Shown: positions 34,590 to 43,110, numbered from the stretch's first letter. The stretch is 64,000 bases of DNA from Verrucomicrobiia bacterium (GCA_026125285.1 JAHCLO010000005.1:214429-278428); one strand, 5' to 3'. A program made the numbers and translations. Notes: generated from the letters alone by a model not told the origin.

Positions 34590-35504
34590 ATGAAAAAGTA
34601 TTTCTCAGTTCGTGCCATCGGCACACTACTCTTGTTTGCCACAGGCTTTGATACTGTGGTCACGGACCTCCACGCGCAGGCTGGCGAAAAATCGCCACCC
34701 GCACTGGCTTCGGCAGTGTTGCAGAAGATTGATGCCGCAACTCCCTCGGCTGCCACCGCAAAAGCCAGGCAGTCCCGACGAATCCTCGTCTTCTGGCGCT
34801 GCGAAGGATTTTTCCATGGAGAAGGCATCGCTGGCGGCAACCACGCCCTTGCGGAAATGGGCCGCAAGACCGGCGCTTATACGGCCGACTTCAGCAACGA
34901 CTATGGCGTTTTCGAGCCGGCCAACCTGGCGAAATACGATGCCCTCGTTCTGAACAACACAACCCAGTTGAAGCTGCCGGAAGCGGCCCAGCAGGGATTG
35001 CTGGAGTTCGTCCGCAAAGGCAAAGGGTTGGTCGGAATTCATGCGGCCACGGACTCGTTTTACGACTGGCCGGAAGGAGCATCCATGCTCGGCGGCTTGT
35101 TCGACGGGCATCCTTGGGGCGCCGGCGGCACCTGGGCGTTCAAGTTGGATGAGCCGGAACATCCGCTGAACCGCGCTTGGGGTGGCAAGGGATTCAAACT
35201 TCAGGACGAGATCTACCAGTTCAAGTCGCCCTACACGCGCGCTGACCGGCGCGTGCTGGTCAGTCTTGACCTGTCCGACCCAACCACCGGCGGCGTGGAG
35301 AAGGGTATCAAGCGTACCGATCGCGACTTCGCTGTAGCGTGGATCAAGAACGAAGGGCAGGGACGGGTTTTCTACTGTAGCCTGGGTCACGCCGCGAATG
35401 TATTTCAGGATGCGAAGGTTCTCCGATTCTACCTGGATGGAATTCAATTCGCGCTCGGTGATCTTGAGGCGGATTCCAGCCCACGAAAACTGTCGTCCAA
35501 GTAA
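34590..35504 (+). CDS. Exported ThuA-like protein
   Basis: Start at ATG 34590 (MKKYFSV), about 304 residues. A signal peptide is followed by a ThuA domain: RILVFWRCEGFFHGEGIAGG, YDALVLNNTTQLKL, GKGLVGIHAATDSFYDWPE, LFDGHPWGAGGTW and GRVFYCSLGHAANVF. ThuA-like domains have a class I glutamine-amidotransferase-like fold and are often involved in sugar metabolism; many are very abundant in Verrucomicrobiota and Planctomycetota. A role in this redox cluster is unclear. Confidence 0.9.
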   Translation: MKKYFSVRAIGTLLLFATGFDTVVTDLHAQAGEKSPPALASAVLQKIDAATPSAATAKARQSRRILVFWRCEGFFHGEGIAGGNHALAEMGRKTGAYTADFSNDYGVFEPANLAKYDALVLNNTTQLKLPEAAQQGLLEFVRKGKGLVGIHAATDSFYDWPEGASMLGGLFDGHPWGAGGTWAFKLDEPEHPLNRAWGGKGFKLQDEIYQFKSPYTRADRRVLVSLDLSDPTTGGVEKGIKRTDRDFAVAWIKNEGQGRVFYCSLGHAANVFQDAKVLRFYLDGIQFALGDLEADSSPRKLSSK

Positions 35505-35539
35505 CGCTGACTGACATCATAAGAAAGGAGCCACCGAAA

Positions 35540-36484
35540 ATGAAAAACACCGAGAAGTCTTTGGCGGGCCAGCGCATCGGCGTGTTTGGGCGCGGTGGGA
35601 GCGGCAAGAGCACATGCGTCGTCCTGTTGGCGAAAACCCTTGCCCGGTCCGGTTATCCGGTTTGCGTGGTGGATGCCGATTCCACCAACGAGGGATTGGC
35701 GCGGGCACTCGGCGCGGACAAAACGCCAGAATCGTTGCTTGACTGGTTTGGAGGCACGGTGTTTAGCGGCGGGCCGGTGACCTGTCCAGTAGACGATCCA
35801 GTGCCGATGGCCGGGGCGCACGTGGCAACGGAGCAATTACCCGCCAAGTATTGCGGGCAGACGCCGGAAGGGATTCGAGTTTTCCTGGCCGGGAAGATTG
35901 GCCCGCTTGGCCCCGGTGCGGGTTGCGACGGCCCCATGACCAAGATCGCCCGCGATTTTGCGTTTGAACCCGAGGGCGAAGCGCCGGTCACGCTGTTGGA
36001 CTTCAAAGCCGGCATCGAAGACGTCTCGCGCGGTGTCATCACCAGCCTGGACTGGGTAATCGTGGTGATTGATCCCAGCTATGCCGGCGTGCGCGCGGCG
36101 GCCACCCTGAAGAGGCTGCTGGAGCAAATGCACAGCGGCTTTTTGCCGGCCACCCGACACCTGACTTCGCCGGATGTAGTCGAGTTGACCCAGCGTACCT
36201 ATCGAGAGGCCCGCACGCGAGGCGCGCTTTACGTCCTCAACAAAATCCCCGATCCGGACACCGAGCAGTTCCTGTGGCAGCGGCTGCTGGAGGCGGAGAT
36301 CCACGTGGCGGCTACCATTCCTGATGATCCTGCATTGCGCCAGGCTTGGCTGGAGGGCATTCCCCTGCACAGCGTGACGGCGGAGGCGGAGGCGGCCAAG
36401 ATGGCCCGCGCGCTGGAAGAAAAAAGCGTCGTCGTCCAGAACCGCCGCAGAGGGGGGGCGGATGTTCCAACCAAAACTCCATGA
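35540..36484 (+). CDS. CooC/MinD-like P-loop ATPase
   Basis: 314 residues, start ATG with GAAAGGAG upstream. Walker A is GRGGSGKST (17-25), followed by SGYPVCVVDADST (MinD switch) and a later VTLLDFKAGIEDVSRG. It resembles CooC, the ATPase that inserts nickel into carbon monoxide dehydrogenase, and the Mrp/NBP35-type ATPases of ORP clusters. A Cys/Gly-rich stretch (LGPGAGCDGPMTK) is present but no ferredoxin-like CxxC insertion. It probably powers metal or cluster insertion with the NifX-domain proteins. The next gene begins 3 nt after the stop. Confidence 0.9.
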   Translation: MKNTEKSLAGQRIGVFGRGGSGKSTCVVLLAKTLARSGYPVCVVDADSTNEGLARALGADKTPESLLDWFGGTVFSGGPVTCPVDDPVPMAGAHVATEQLPAKYCGQTPEGIRVFLAGKIGPLGPGAGCDGPMTKIARDFAFEPEGEAPVTLLDFKAGIEDVSRGVITSLDWVIVVIDPSYAGVRAAATLKRLLEQMHSGFLPATRHLTSPDVVELTQRTYREARTRGALYVLNKIPDPDTEQFLWQRLLEAEIHVAATIPDDPALRQAWLEGIPLHSVTAEAEAAKMARALEEKSVVVQNRRRGGADVPTKTP

Positions 36485-36487
36485 GTT

Positions 36488-37282
36488 ATGTTCCGCACCC
36501 GCGTCCTGCGATTAAATTTCTACCACGCGGCCCTTTGGCTGGTGGGGTTGGTGACGCTGACATTGGCGGCCCCGGATGAGGAGATTTACACCGTCCGGCG
36601 CGGCGATACCCTTTACGGTATCGCCCGGAAGAATCAGGTTTCTCCCGAATGGCTCGCCGAGCGAAATGGCCTGAGTAAGAATTATTACGTTTACGCGGGA
36701 CAGCGACTGGTGATTCCAACCAGATCCAGCGCCAAGGATTCGTCGCTCAAGACAAGCTCCGCCCCGGAATTGCCGTCTTCGGTGAAGGCCGCCATTGACC
36801 GGGCGGATGTGAAGCCGGGGCGGTGGAAATACATCGTCATCCATCACAGCGGCGTGGATACCGGCACTCTCAAAGGAATGGACCGGTATCATCGTGACGT
36901 GCGCCACATGGAAAACGGCCTGGCCTATCACTTTGTGATCGGTAACGGCAGTGGCATGAAGGATGGCGAAATCGCCGTGGGCACCCGCTGGACGCGGCAA
37001 TTGGATGGCGGCCATGTCGCCCGCGAAAGCCAGAACAGAATCAGTCTCGGCATCTGTCTGGTCGGCAATTTTGACCAGCACCGGCCCACCCCTGCACAAC
37101 TGCTCCAACTGCGGGCACTGGTGGAGAAACTTCTGAGCCGCTGCAAACTCTCCGCCAGCGCCGTCAAGACACACCGACAGATCAACGTCAATCACACCCG
37201 CTGCCCGGGGCGTTACTTTCCCACGAAAGATTTCCTGGGTTCAATCAAGACCTCCGGCATCAAGGGCTTGCCGACCCAATAA
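36488..37282 (+). CDS. LysM plus N-acetylmuramoyl-L-alanine amidase (Amidase_2/PGRP type)
   Basis: 264 residues. A signal/anchor segment (ALWLVGLVTLTLAAP) is followed by a LysM domain (YTVRRGDTLYGIARKNQ ... AGQRLVIP, about 34-75) and an amidase domain (about 110-250) with zinc ligands in IHHSG, KTHRQ and TRCPGR. It cuts peptidoglycan between MurNAc and L-Ala. Its TAA stop overlaps the next ATG as TAATG. Its place in a metal/redox cluster is unusual. Confidence 0.93.
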   Translation: MFRTRVLRLNFYHAALWLVGLVTLTLAAPDEEIYTVRRGDTLYGIARKNQVSPEWLAERNGLSKNYYVYAGQRLVIPTRSSAKDSSLKTSSAPELPSSVKAAIDRADVKPGRWKYIVIHHSGVDTGTLKGMDRYHRDVRHMENGLAYHFVIGNGSGMKDGEIAVGTRWTRQLDGGHVARESQNRISLGICLVGNFDQHRPTPAQLLQLRALVEKLLSRCKLSASAVKTHRQINVNHTRCPGRYFPTKDFLGSIKTSGIKGLPTQ

Positions 37283-38349
37283 TGAAAGTTCGATCCCAAC
37301 AGCATGTATTTGGTCCGGTGCCCTCGCGCCGCTTGGGACGTTCACTGGGGGTGGACCTGGTGCCGTTCAAGACCTGCAGCTACGATTGCATCTACTGCCA
37401 GTTGGGTCGCACCACCTGCCGGACCGTGAAGCGCCAGGAATGGGTGCCGATGGATGTGGTGTTGGACGAACTCAAGCTGAAGCTCGCAAGCCGGCCAGAT
37501 TACATCACGCTGAGTGGTTCGGGCGAACCCACGTTGCATTCGCGCCTCGGCGAACTCATCGAGCACATCCAGGCCATGACCGCCGTGCCCGTCGCCGTGC
37601 TGACCAACGCCTCATTGCTCTGGCAGAAAGAGGTGCGCGAGGAAGTGGCGCTCGCCGATGTCGTATTGCCCTCGCTTGACGCGCCCGATCCGGAGCGGTT
37701 TGCCTTCATCAACCGGCCGCATCCGGAGATCACCTTCGACCGTTTGCTCGACGGACTGGAAATGTTTCGCCGGGAATGTGCCGGAAAGTATTGGCTCGAA
37801 GTGATGCTGCTGGATGGTTACACGACGTTGCCGCCCCAGGTCCGGCAACTGGCGGAGTACGTGCGACGCATCCGGCCGGACAAAGTGCAGTTGAACACGG
37901 CCGTACGTCCGCCCGCGGAGGAATACGCGATGGCCGTGCCGCCACGACGATTGGCCGAGCTCGCGGAAGAGTTCGGTCCCGGTGCGGAAGTGATTGCTGA
38001 ATACCGGGGGCACGAAGTCTCGATCGGTCGTGATGCAGGAACACAAGCCGTGTTGGAGCTTTTGAGAAGGCGGCCATGCACTGAGGCCGATCTGGCTGCC
38101 GGTCTGGCCATGCGACCTATCGAATTGGGGAAACATCTGGCGGTGTTGGAGGCAGCCGGACAGGTCGTCAGTATTCGGCGTGGCGGAGTGGTTTATCACG
38201 AACTGGTGAGGCGCGCCGCGTCCGAAAAAGTGCCGCCTCCTCGCCACAGAATCTTCGAGTGCATCAGTTCAGGAGATGCGGATGCACTGCGCTCTCGTGC
38301 TGCCAGGTCGAGGCAGCATGCCCTTCATCGCTGCAAAAGAAAGGAATGA
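37282..38349 (+). CDS. Radical SAM protein (COG0731-like)
   Basis: 355 residues. The cluster-binding motif is CSYDCIYC (C32, C36, C39), preceded by FGPVPSRRLGRSLGVDL, and followed by LSGSGEPTLH (SAM binding) and a TIM-barrel. The C-terminal part (about 250-310) looks like a small winged-helix segment (ADLAAGLAMRPIELGKHLAVLE). This subgroup resembles wyosine-type enzymes and often occurs with NifX-domain, ATPase and TrmO genes in anaerobes, from memory of such loci. The substrate is unknown. A short extension after residue 320 is basic. Confidence 0.9.
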   Translation: MKVRSQQHVFGPVPSRRLGRSLGVDLVPFKTCSYDCIYCQLGRTTCRTVKRQEWVPMDVVLDELKLKLASRPDYITLSGSGEPTLHSRLGELIEHIQAMTAVPVAVLTNASLLWQKEVREEVALADVVLPSLDAPDPERFAFINRPHPEITFDRLLDGLEMFRRECAGKYWLEVMLLDGYTTLPPQVRQLAEYVRRIRPDKVQLNTAVRPPAEEYAMAVPPRRLAELAEEFGPGAEVIAEYRGHEVSIGRDAGTQAVLELLRRRPCTEADLAAGLAMRPIELGKHLAVLEAAGQVVSIRRGGVVYHELVRRAASEKVPPPRHRIFECISSGDADALRSRAARSRQHALHRCKRKE

Positions 38350-38352
38350 GTT

Positions 38353-38742
38353 ATGCAAAATCTAGTAGTCACGCTCGACGCGAAGAGCTTTCGCGCCGCT
38401 CTCAAGCAAGAGGTCCTGCTGGTGGACTTCTGGGAACCCTGGTGTGGCCCGTGTCAGATCCAGCTGCCGGTCTTGGAAGAAGTCGCCCACCGGGTGGCGG
38501 GAAAGGCGACCGTCGGGAAGGTCAACGTGGATGAAGCACAGAAACTGGCGCTGCGCTTTGGCATCCAGAGCATTCCCACCTTGGTGCTGTTCAAACATGG
38601 CAAGATCGTCCGGTATTTTGTGGGCAGCTATTCTGCCACGGCACTAGCAGAAGCAATCGAAGCGGTGGCAGAAAGTCGGACGTCTGGGAACAAGGCCGAC
38701 GGTCACACGCCGAGACGAATGGCCCTCTCTAAAACCTCGTGA
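38353..38742 (+). CDS. trxA: Thioredoxin (canonical CGPC)
   Basis: 129 residues with WCGPC (C31, C34) in VDFWEPWCGPCQIQLP and the cis-Pro loop SIPTLVLF. It starts 3 nt after the previous stop. A tail of about 20 residues (SGNKADGHTPRRMAL) is added to the normal length. It is the only one of three thioredoxin-fold proteins in the cluster with an intact dithiol. The next gene overlaps by 4 nt (GTGA). Probably a reductant for the cluster's metal or sulfur proteins. Confidence 0.93.
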   Translation: MQNLVVTLDAKSFRAALKQEVLLVDFWEPWCGPCQIQLPVLEEVAHRVAGKATVGKVNVDEAQKLALRFGIQSIPTLVLFKHGKIVRYFVGSYSATALAEAIEAVAESRTSGNKADGHTPRRMALSKTS

Positions 38743-39872
38743 ACAATAAGCTACCAGGAACGTTGATTCGATCCACCGCCCAAATCAGCTGCGGCGCCCA
38801 GAAGATTGCAATGCCCGTGTGGACCGCGTGCGGGCGTCGGCCTGGCCTGACGGCATTTATCAGCGCCGGAATCCACGGGGATGAAGTTCACGCCATCGCC
38901 CTGCTGCACCGGTTTGTGCAGGAGCTCGATTTGAAGCAATTGACCGGTCGGCTGCTGATTGTCCCCGTGGCGAATGTTTCTGGATTCCACGCCGGCAGCC
39001 GTACTGTGCCCGAGGACGGCAAGGATTTGAACCGCTGTTTCCCCGGCGATCGCAAGGGAACACTCAGCGACCGAATCGCTGACTACATTTTCACCGAGCT
39101 GGCCGCCAAGGCGGATTGGGGAGTTGATCTTCACGACTCGGGAAGGGGCAGTGTGCTGCTGCCGCATGCGCGCGTGCATGATCCGGGGTTGCTCGAACTT
39201 GGCGCAGCATTCGGCACGGAGATTGTCATGAAGACCACGCTCCCGCCGGGTTACCACGGCATTCTCAGCATCGAAGCTCGAAAGCGGTTCCGTCGGCCAT
39301 TCTTCCATGTGGAGGTTGGCGGAGGAACCGTCCTGTGGGAACACCTGATCGAGCAAGGCCTGACGGGTCTCCGAAATCTCCTCATCTTCGAAGGGATGTT
39401 ACCCGGAAAGCGGGTTTTGCCCCGGCATCAGCTCTTCCTGCCAGGCAGGGATAATCTGGCGATGGTCGCCCCGCTCAAGGGACTGGTGATTCAGCATGTG
39501 GCGTTGGGGCAGACGATCGTCAATGGCCAGCCTCTGGCCACGATTGAAAATCCGCTTGGCAAGGAGCACGCGGTGATTCGTGCCCGGACGAATGGGATTG
39601 TTCACGATCTGAACATCCGCGCGAAGGTGGACCGGGGCGATGAGGTGGTCGGCGTTCTCCCTTTTGGCGCGTTCGCCTCGCGCAAGACCAAGCCGTGGAG
39701 ACTCTCGGCGGAGCGGCGAACCAATCGCCCCGGCAAAACCGTCCGGGTCCGTTTTTCTGAAATTCCCGGTGTACATGGGATGTGCTGGGTTTGTCACCGC
39801 CCAGGAAAGAACTTGGTGAGGCCTTTTGACAAACCGGTCAGCCGCCGGGCAGTCCGCCTGGCCTCGCGTTAA
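38739..39872 (+). CDS. AstE/aspartoacylase-family zinc hydrolase
   Basis: 377 residues, start GTG overlapping the previous TGA. The zinc-binding motif is AGIHGDEVHA (H46, E49) with a later histidine in VDLHDSG; NRCFPGD is also conserved. AstE/aspartoacylase-like enzymes hydrolyse N-acyl amino acids. The C-terminal 90 residues are a lipoyl-like beta segment (GLVIQHVALGQTI, TNGIVHDLN) and a basic tail. It is too different from known members to assign a substrate. The stop is 14 bp before the next gene. Confidence 0.85.
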   Translation: MNNKLPGTLIRSTAQISCGAQKIAMPVWTACGRRPGLTAFISAGIHGDEVHAIALLHRFVQELDLKQLTGRLLIVPVANVSGFHAGSRTVPEDGKDLNRCFPGDRKGTLSDRIADYIFTELAAKADWGVDLHDSGRGSVLLPHARVHDPGLLELGAAFGTEIVMKTTLPPGYHGILSIEARKRFRRPFFHVEVGGGTVLWEHLIEQGLTGLRNLLIFEGMLPGKRVLPRHQLFLPGRDNLAMVAPLKGLVIQHVALGQTIVNGQPLATIENPLGKEHAVIRARTNGIVHDLNIRAKVDRGDEVVGVLPFGAFASRKTKPWRLSAERRTNRPGKTVRVRFSEIPGVHGMCWVCHRPGKNLVRPFDKPVSRRAVRLASR

Positions 39873-39886
39873 CCAGGTGTTTGGCC

Positions 39887-40942
39887 ATGAAAACCAACCT
39901 TGAATGTTTTCCCTGCATGTTACGCCAGGCGCGCGAGGCCATCGCTTACGCCGGACTGGATACGGAAGCGGGCTTCCAAGTACTGCAGCAGGTCATGCGG
40001 TTGATGAGCGAACTGGATTGGACGCTGCCTCCGCCGGTGTTGGGCCAGCAGGTGCATCGGCTCATTCGAGAATTGACCGGCAATCCCGATCCCTACGCTC
40101 AGGTCAAGGAACGGATGAATCAGCAAGCCGCGCGGCTCTATCCGTTTTGGCATTCAATCCTGCGTCAGGCCCACGAGCCATTGGATGCCGCCGTGCGCCT
40201 TGCCATCATGGGCAACCTCATGGATGTCGGGGCGAAAACGCAGATGGATGACAGCGCCCTGCGCGCCGCGTTCGAGTCGGCATTGTCCGCACCCCTGCGC
40301 GGCTCGTTGGCGGAACTGGCGGCAGCGATCCGTCGCGCCCGCTCGATTCTTTACCTGGCCGACAACGCGGGCGAAATCGTCTTTGATCGTGACCTGCTCG
40401 CGCAGTTGCCGCTCGGCAATTTTACGGTGGCGGTGCGAGGCAGCCCGGTGCTCAACGACGCGACTCTGGCCGACGCCGAGCAGGCGGGTCTGCCGGGCTT
40501 CTGCGAGGTCATTTCCAACGGTTCGGACGCACCGGGCACGTTGCTGCCTGATTGTTCCCCGGAATTCCGCGACCGCTTCGCCACCGCCGACCTGATCATT
40601 GCCAAGGGGCAAGGCAACTACGAGAGCCTGGCCGGGGTGGACAAAGAGATTTTCTTTTTACTGAAGATTAAATGCGACGTGTTGAGCCGCGACCTCGGCT
40701 GGCCGCGCGGCAGCCTGGTGTTGCACCATCAACAACCGGGCTTGTTTGCTAAAAGTGTGTCGTTCACCGAGCCTCACCCGACGCCGGCGCTGGGCGGCTT
40801 TTCGCACGGAGCGCGGACAGCCATGTCCGCGCAAACCAACGTCGAGAACCTCGCGGACAAGGCTGTCCGCGCTCCGCGCAATTCCGGCGTCGTCACATCC
40901 GCACACGCAGCCGGATGCGGGTTGTCCCACCCCAAACCATGA
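39887..40942 (+). CDS. DUF89/ARMT1-like protein with repeat-derived tail
   Basis: 351 residues from ATG at 39887; TTG at 39881 is in frame but less likely. The N-terminal LECFPCML (CxxC) and the segments LYLADNAGEIVFDRDL (metal-binding Asp/Asn) and DLIIAKGQGNYESL identify the DUF89 metal-dependent phosphatase family, thought to repair or remove damaged phosphometabolites. From about residue 307 a palindromic repeat (40808-40875) is read in frame (TAMSAQTN...LADKAVRAP), so the normal protein probably ended near 290. Its stop overlaps the deformylase start. Confidence 0.88.
   Translation: MKTNLECFPCMLRQAREAIAYAGLDTEAGFQVLQQVMRLMSELDWTLPPPVLGQQVHRLIRELTGNPDPYAQVKERMNQQAARLYPFWHSILRQAHEPLDAAVRLAIMGNLMDVGAKTQMDDSALRAAFESALSAPLRGSLAELAAAIRRARSILYLADNAGEIVFDRDLLAQLPLGNFTVAVRGSPVLNDATLADAEQAGLPGFCEVISNGSDAPGTLLPDCSPEFRDRFATADLIIAKGQGNYESLAGVDKEIFFLLKIKCDVLSRDLGWPRGSLVLHHQQPGLFAKSVSFTEPHPTPALGGFSHGARTAMSAQTNVENLADKAVRAPRNSGVVTSAHAAGCGLSHPKP
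40808..40875. repeat. 68-bp palindromic interspersed repeat within the DUF89 gene
   Basis: Ends ggagcgcggacagcc and ggctgtccgcgctcc form a 15-bp perfect inverted repeat, and the inner part is tgtccgcg / cgcggaca. The same element, also 68 bp, is at 57369-57436, and a divergent copy at 33927-33990. Confidence 0.85.
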
Positions 40943-41541
40943 ACTCGCCAACATCCAGCGGGGAGAAACAGGCGCACGTCGTTGAGCAGGTGCTGGGGAA
41001 TCAACCATTCCGGCATAAATTGAGTCTCGTGCTTTATCCCGACCAGGTCCTCCGCACGGTTTGTCGGCCAGTGGAAACATTCGACAGTGCCCTCCGCGAT
41101 ATCGCCGATGAAATGCTCGCTTTGATGCGCCAACACCGGGGCATTGGCCTGGCCGCGCCGCAAGTAGGGCTGCGTCACCGTCTAATCGTGTGCGGGATCG
41201 AAGATCTTTTGTTCGCCTTGAGCAACTTCGAGGTCAAAGATTTCTCCGAGCCGCGCGATTTTGTGGAGGGTTGTCTGAGCCTGCCCGGGGTGCAGGTAAA
41301 GGTGCGGCGGCCGGAGCGCATCCGCGTAACGGGCTACGATCTGCACGGCCAGCGACGCAGCTTCGGTGCGGTGGGTCTTTGGGCGCGGGTGATTCAACAC
41401 GAACTGGATCACTTGAACGGCGTGCTGATCTGTGATTACCAACATCCCGAGACGGAGAAGTGCGCGCACTGTCCACTGGAGCTGCCGACAGTGCTGGTTG
41501 AAGAACTTAAACACGAATCGCGCCCCAAACGACGGCGGTGA
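40939..41541 (+). CDS. def: Peptide deformylase-family protein
   Basis: 200 residues from ATG at 40939 (ATGA overlap). All three deformylase motifs are present: GIGLAAPQ, EGCLSLPG and HELDH, so the metal site (Cys and two His) is complete. The C-terminus has a CAHCP pair and a basic tail. Deformylase removes the N-formyl group of nascent peptides; an essential housekeeping copy would normally sit beside fmt, so this may be a second, specialised copy. It is followed by the racemase 27 bp downstream. Confidence 0.93.
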   Translation: MNSPTSSGEKQAHVVEQVLGNQPFRHKLSLVLYPDQVLRTVCRPVETFDSALRDIADEMLALMRQHRGIGLAAPQVGLRHRLIVCGIEDLLFALSNFEVKDFSEPRDFVEGCLSLPGVQVKVRRPERIRVTGYDLHGQRRSFGAVGLWARVIQHELDHLNGVLICDYQHPETEKCAHCPLELPTVLVEELKHESRPKRRR

Positions 41542-41568
41542 ATAACTAAAACGCCCTGGGATGAAGTT

Positions 41569-42264
41569 ATGAAAGTCATTGGATTGATTGGCGGAATGAG
41601 TTGGGAATCCACGGTGGAATACTACCGCTTGATCAACGAAGCGGTGAAGCATCGTCTGGGCGGATTGCACTCGGCCAAGTGCGTCCTCTACTCCGTGGAC
41701 TTTGCGGAGGTCGAGGAACTCCAACGCCAGGGAAACTGGTCGGAAGCCGCGGAACTCCTGACCGCTGCCGCGCTCAACCTCGAGCAGGGTGGTGCCGATT
41801 TCGTCGTAATTTGCACGAACACGATGCACAAGGTGGCGGACGCAATCCAAGCCCGGATCGGAATTCCCCTTTTGCACATCGCTGATGCCACGGCCGACGC
41901 GGTGAAGCGGGCTGGTCTTCATCGCGTAGGTCTGTTGGGCACGCGCTTCACGATGGAGGACGATTTCTATCGCGGGCGCTTGACGCAGCAATTCGGTTTG
42001 GAGGTCGTGATTCCGGATGACGAAGACCGAAAGACGGTACATCGGGTTATCTACGCGGAACTTTGTGTGGGCAAGATCCGGCCTGAATCCAAAGCGCACC
42101 TTGCCGCGATCATCAGCCGGCTGGTCGGAATGGGTGCGCAGGGAATCATCCTGGGCTGCACCGAGCTGGGTTTGCTGCTCGATGCCAGGGATAGTCGGGT
42201 GCCGCTGTTCGACACTACCCAGGTCCATGCGCTGGCGGCGGTGGAGGAAGCCATGAAACTGTAG
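41569..42264 (+). CDS. Aspartate/glutamate racemase-family protein
   Basis: 231 residues. The N-terminal IGLIGGMSWESTVEYYRLIN, the first catalytic cysteine in VVICTNTMHKVA and the second in IILGCTELGLLL match the YgeA/RacX group of PLP-independent amino-acid racemases, which work with two cysteines. The product is probably a D-amino acid for envelope or signalling use, but substrate specificity cannot be read. It is 27 bp downstream of the deformylase gene and 12 bp upstream of a trmO remnant. Confidence 0.93.
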   Translation: MKVIGLIGGMSWESTVEYYRLINEAVKHRLGGLHSAKCVLYSVDFAEVEELQRQGNWSEAAELLTAAALNLEQGGADFVVICTNTMHKVADAIQARIGIPLLHIADATADAVKRAGLHRVGLLGTRFTMEDDFYRGRLTQQFGLEVVIPDDEDRKTVHRVIYAELCVGKIRPESKAHLAAIISRLVGMGAQGIILGCTELGLLLDARDSRVPLFDTTQVHALAAVEEAMKL

Positions 42265-42276
42265 CGTGATTTCGTT

Positions 42277-42363
42277 ATGAACTTCGAGGTTAAACCCATC
42301 GGCGTGATTCACACTCCCCACCATCAAGCATCCGCACAACCTGGAACTCCGCGCGCTCAATGA
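42277..42363 (+). pseudogene. Remnant of a TrmO/TsaA-family gene
   Basis: ATG at 42277 opens a 28-codon frame reading MNFEVKPIGVIHTPHHQ..., which matches the conserved N-terminus of TrmO proteins (PIGVIH.P). A stop at 42361-42363 follows and no more of the domain is visible; it overlaps the next start (42360). It looks like the truncated start of a cytoplasmic TrmO gene, the rest lost by deletion. The only other TrmO-like gene here (27393-27953) is exported. Confidence 0.6.
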
Positions 42364-43085
42364 AAACAAATTCCAGAGTCTTGACGGCCGCGCGATGCGT
42401 CATCGGACGTGCGCTGATTTGGCTGCTGCTTTTTCTCGCGGGTGCAGTCGTGGCGTGGTGGCTGAAATCGTCGTTGGCCGTCGTGGTCTTCGCGGCGACC
42501 GGCGTGTGGATTCTGTTCTCGTTATTCACGCTCTTCTTTTTCCGGGATCCCGATCCGCATGTACCCGCGGCTCCGGAAGCCGTCGTGGCGCCGGCGCATG
42601 GACAAGTGGATTGCGTGGAAGAATCCACCGAACTAGAATTCCTCGGCAGCGCCTGCCGTCGCATTTCGATCTTCCTTTCGGTTTTTGATGTGCATGTTCA
42701 AAACGCGCCCGTCGCCGGCAAAGTCGCCTTCCTTCAATATCAACCCGGCCGGTTCCTGAGCGCGCTCAAGACGGAGTCAGCAACCTTTAACGAAAACCTG
42801 CTCATCGGCATTGAGTCGAGCGAACAGCCCGGCGAGCGAATCGCTGTCCGCCAAATTGCCGGTGCGCTTGCCCGCCGCGTTGTCGCGTGGGTCAAGACGG
42901 GCGAGCAGGTCGCGCGCGGCCAGCGCCTGGGTCTGATTCAATACGGTTCACGTTGTGACCTCTACCTGCCGTTGTCTGCAATACCCACCGTTCAGCCTGG
43001 CGACAAGGTGGTGGGTGGCGAGACGGTGGTGGCCCGGCGAGCGGACAAACCTTCGATTTCGATGCAGAAGGTGTCCATCCAATAA
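42360..43085 (+). CDS. psd: Phosphatidylserine decarboxylase (archaeal-type short form)
   Basis: 241 residues. Two N-terminal membrane helices (about 18-60) lead into FFRDPDPHVPAAPEAVVAPAHGQV, ISIFLSVFDVHVQNAP, the serine-autocleavage site as IQYGSRCDLYLP and the RQIAGALARRVV segment, which fit the short phosphatidylserine decarboxylase family. The pro-enzyme self-cleaves at the GS serine to form the pyruvoyl group, then makes phosphatidylethanolamine. Start at 42360 overlaps the remnant TrmO frame by 4 nt. Its position in this gene series is unusual. Confidence 0.92.
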   Translation: MKTNSRVLTAARCVIGRALIWLLLFLAGAVVAWWLKSSLAVVVFAATGVWILFSLFTLFFFRDPDPHVPAAPEAVVAPAHGQVDCVEESTELEFLGSACRRISIFLSVFDVHVQNAPVAGKVAFLQYQPGRFLSALKTESATFNENLLIGIESSEQPGERIAVRQIAGALARRVVAWVKTGEQVARGQRLGLIQYGSRCDLYLPLSAIPTVQPGDKVVGGETVVARRADKPSISMQKVSIQ

Positions 43086-43110
43086 CTCCCACCAACCGAT
43101 TAAGACACAG

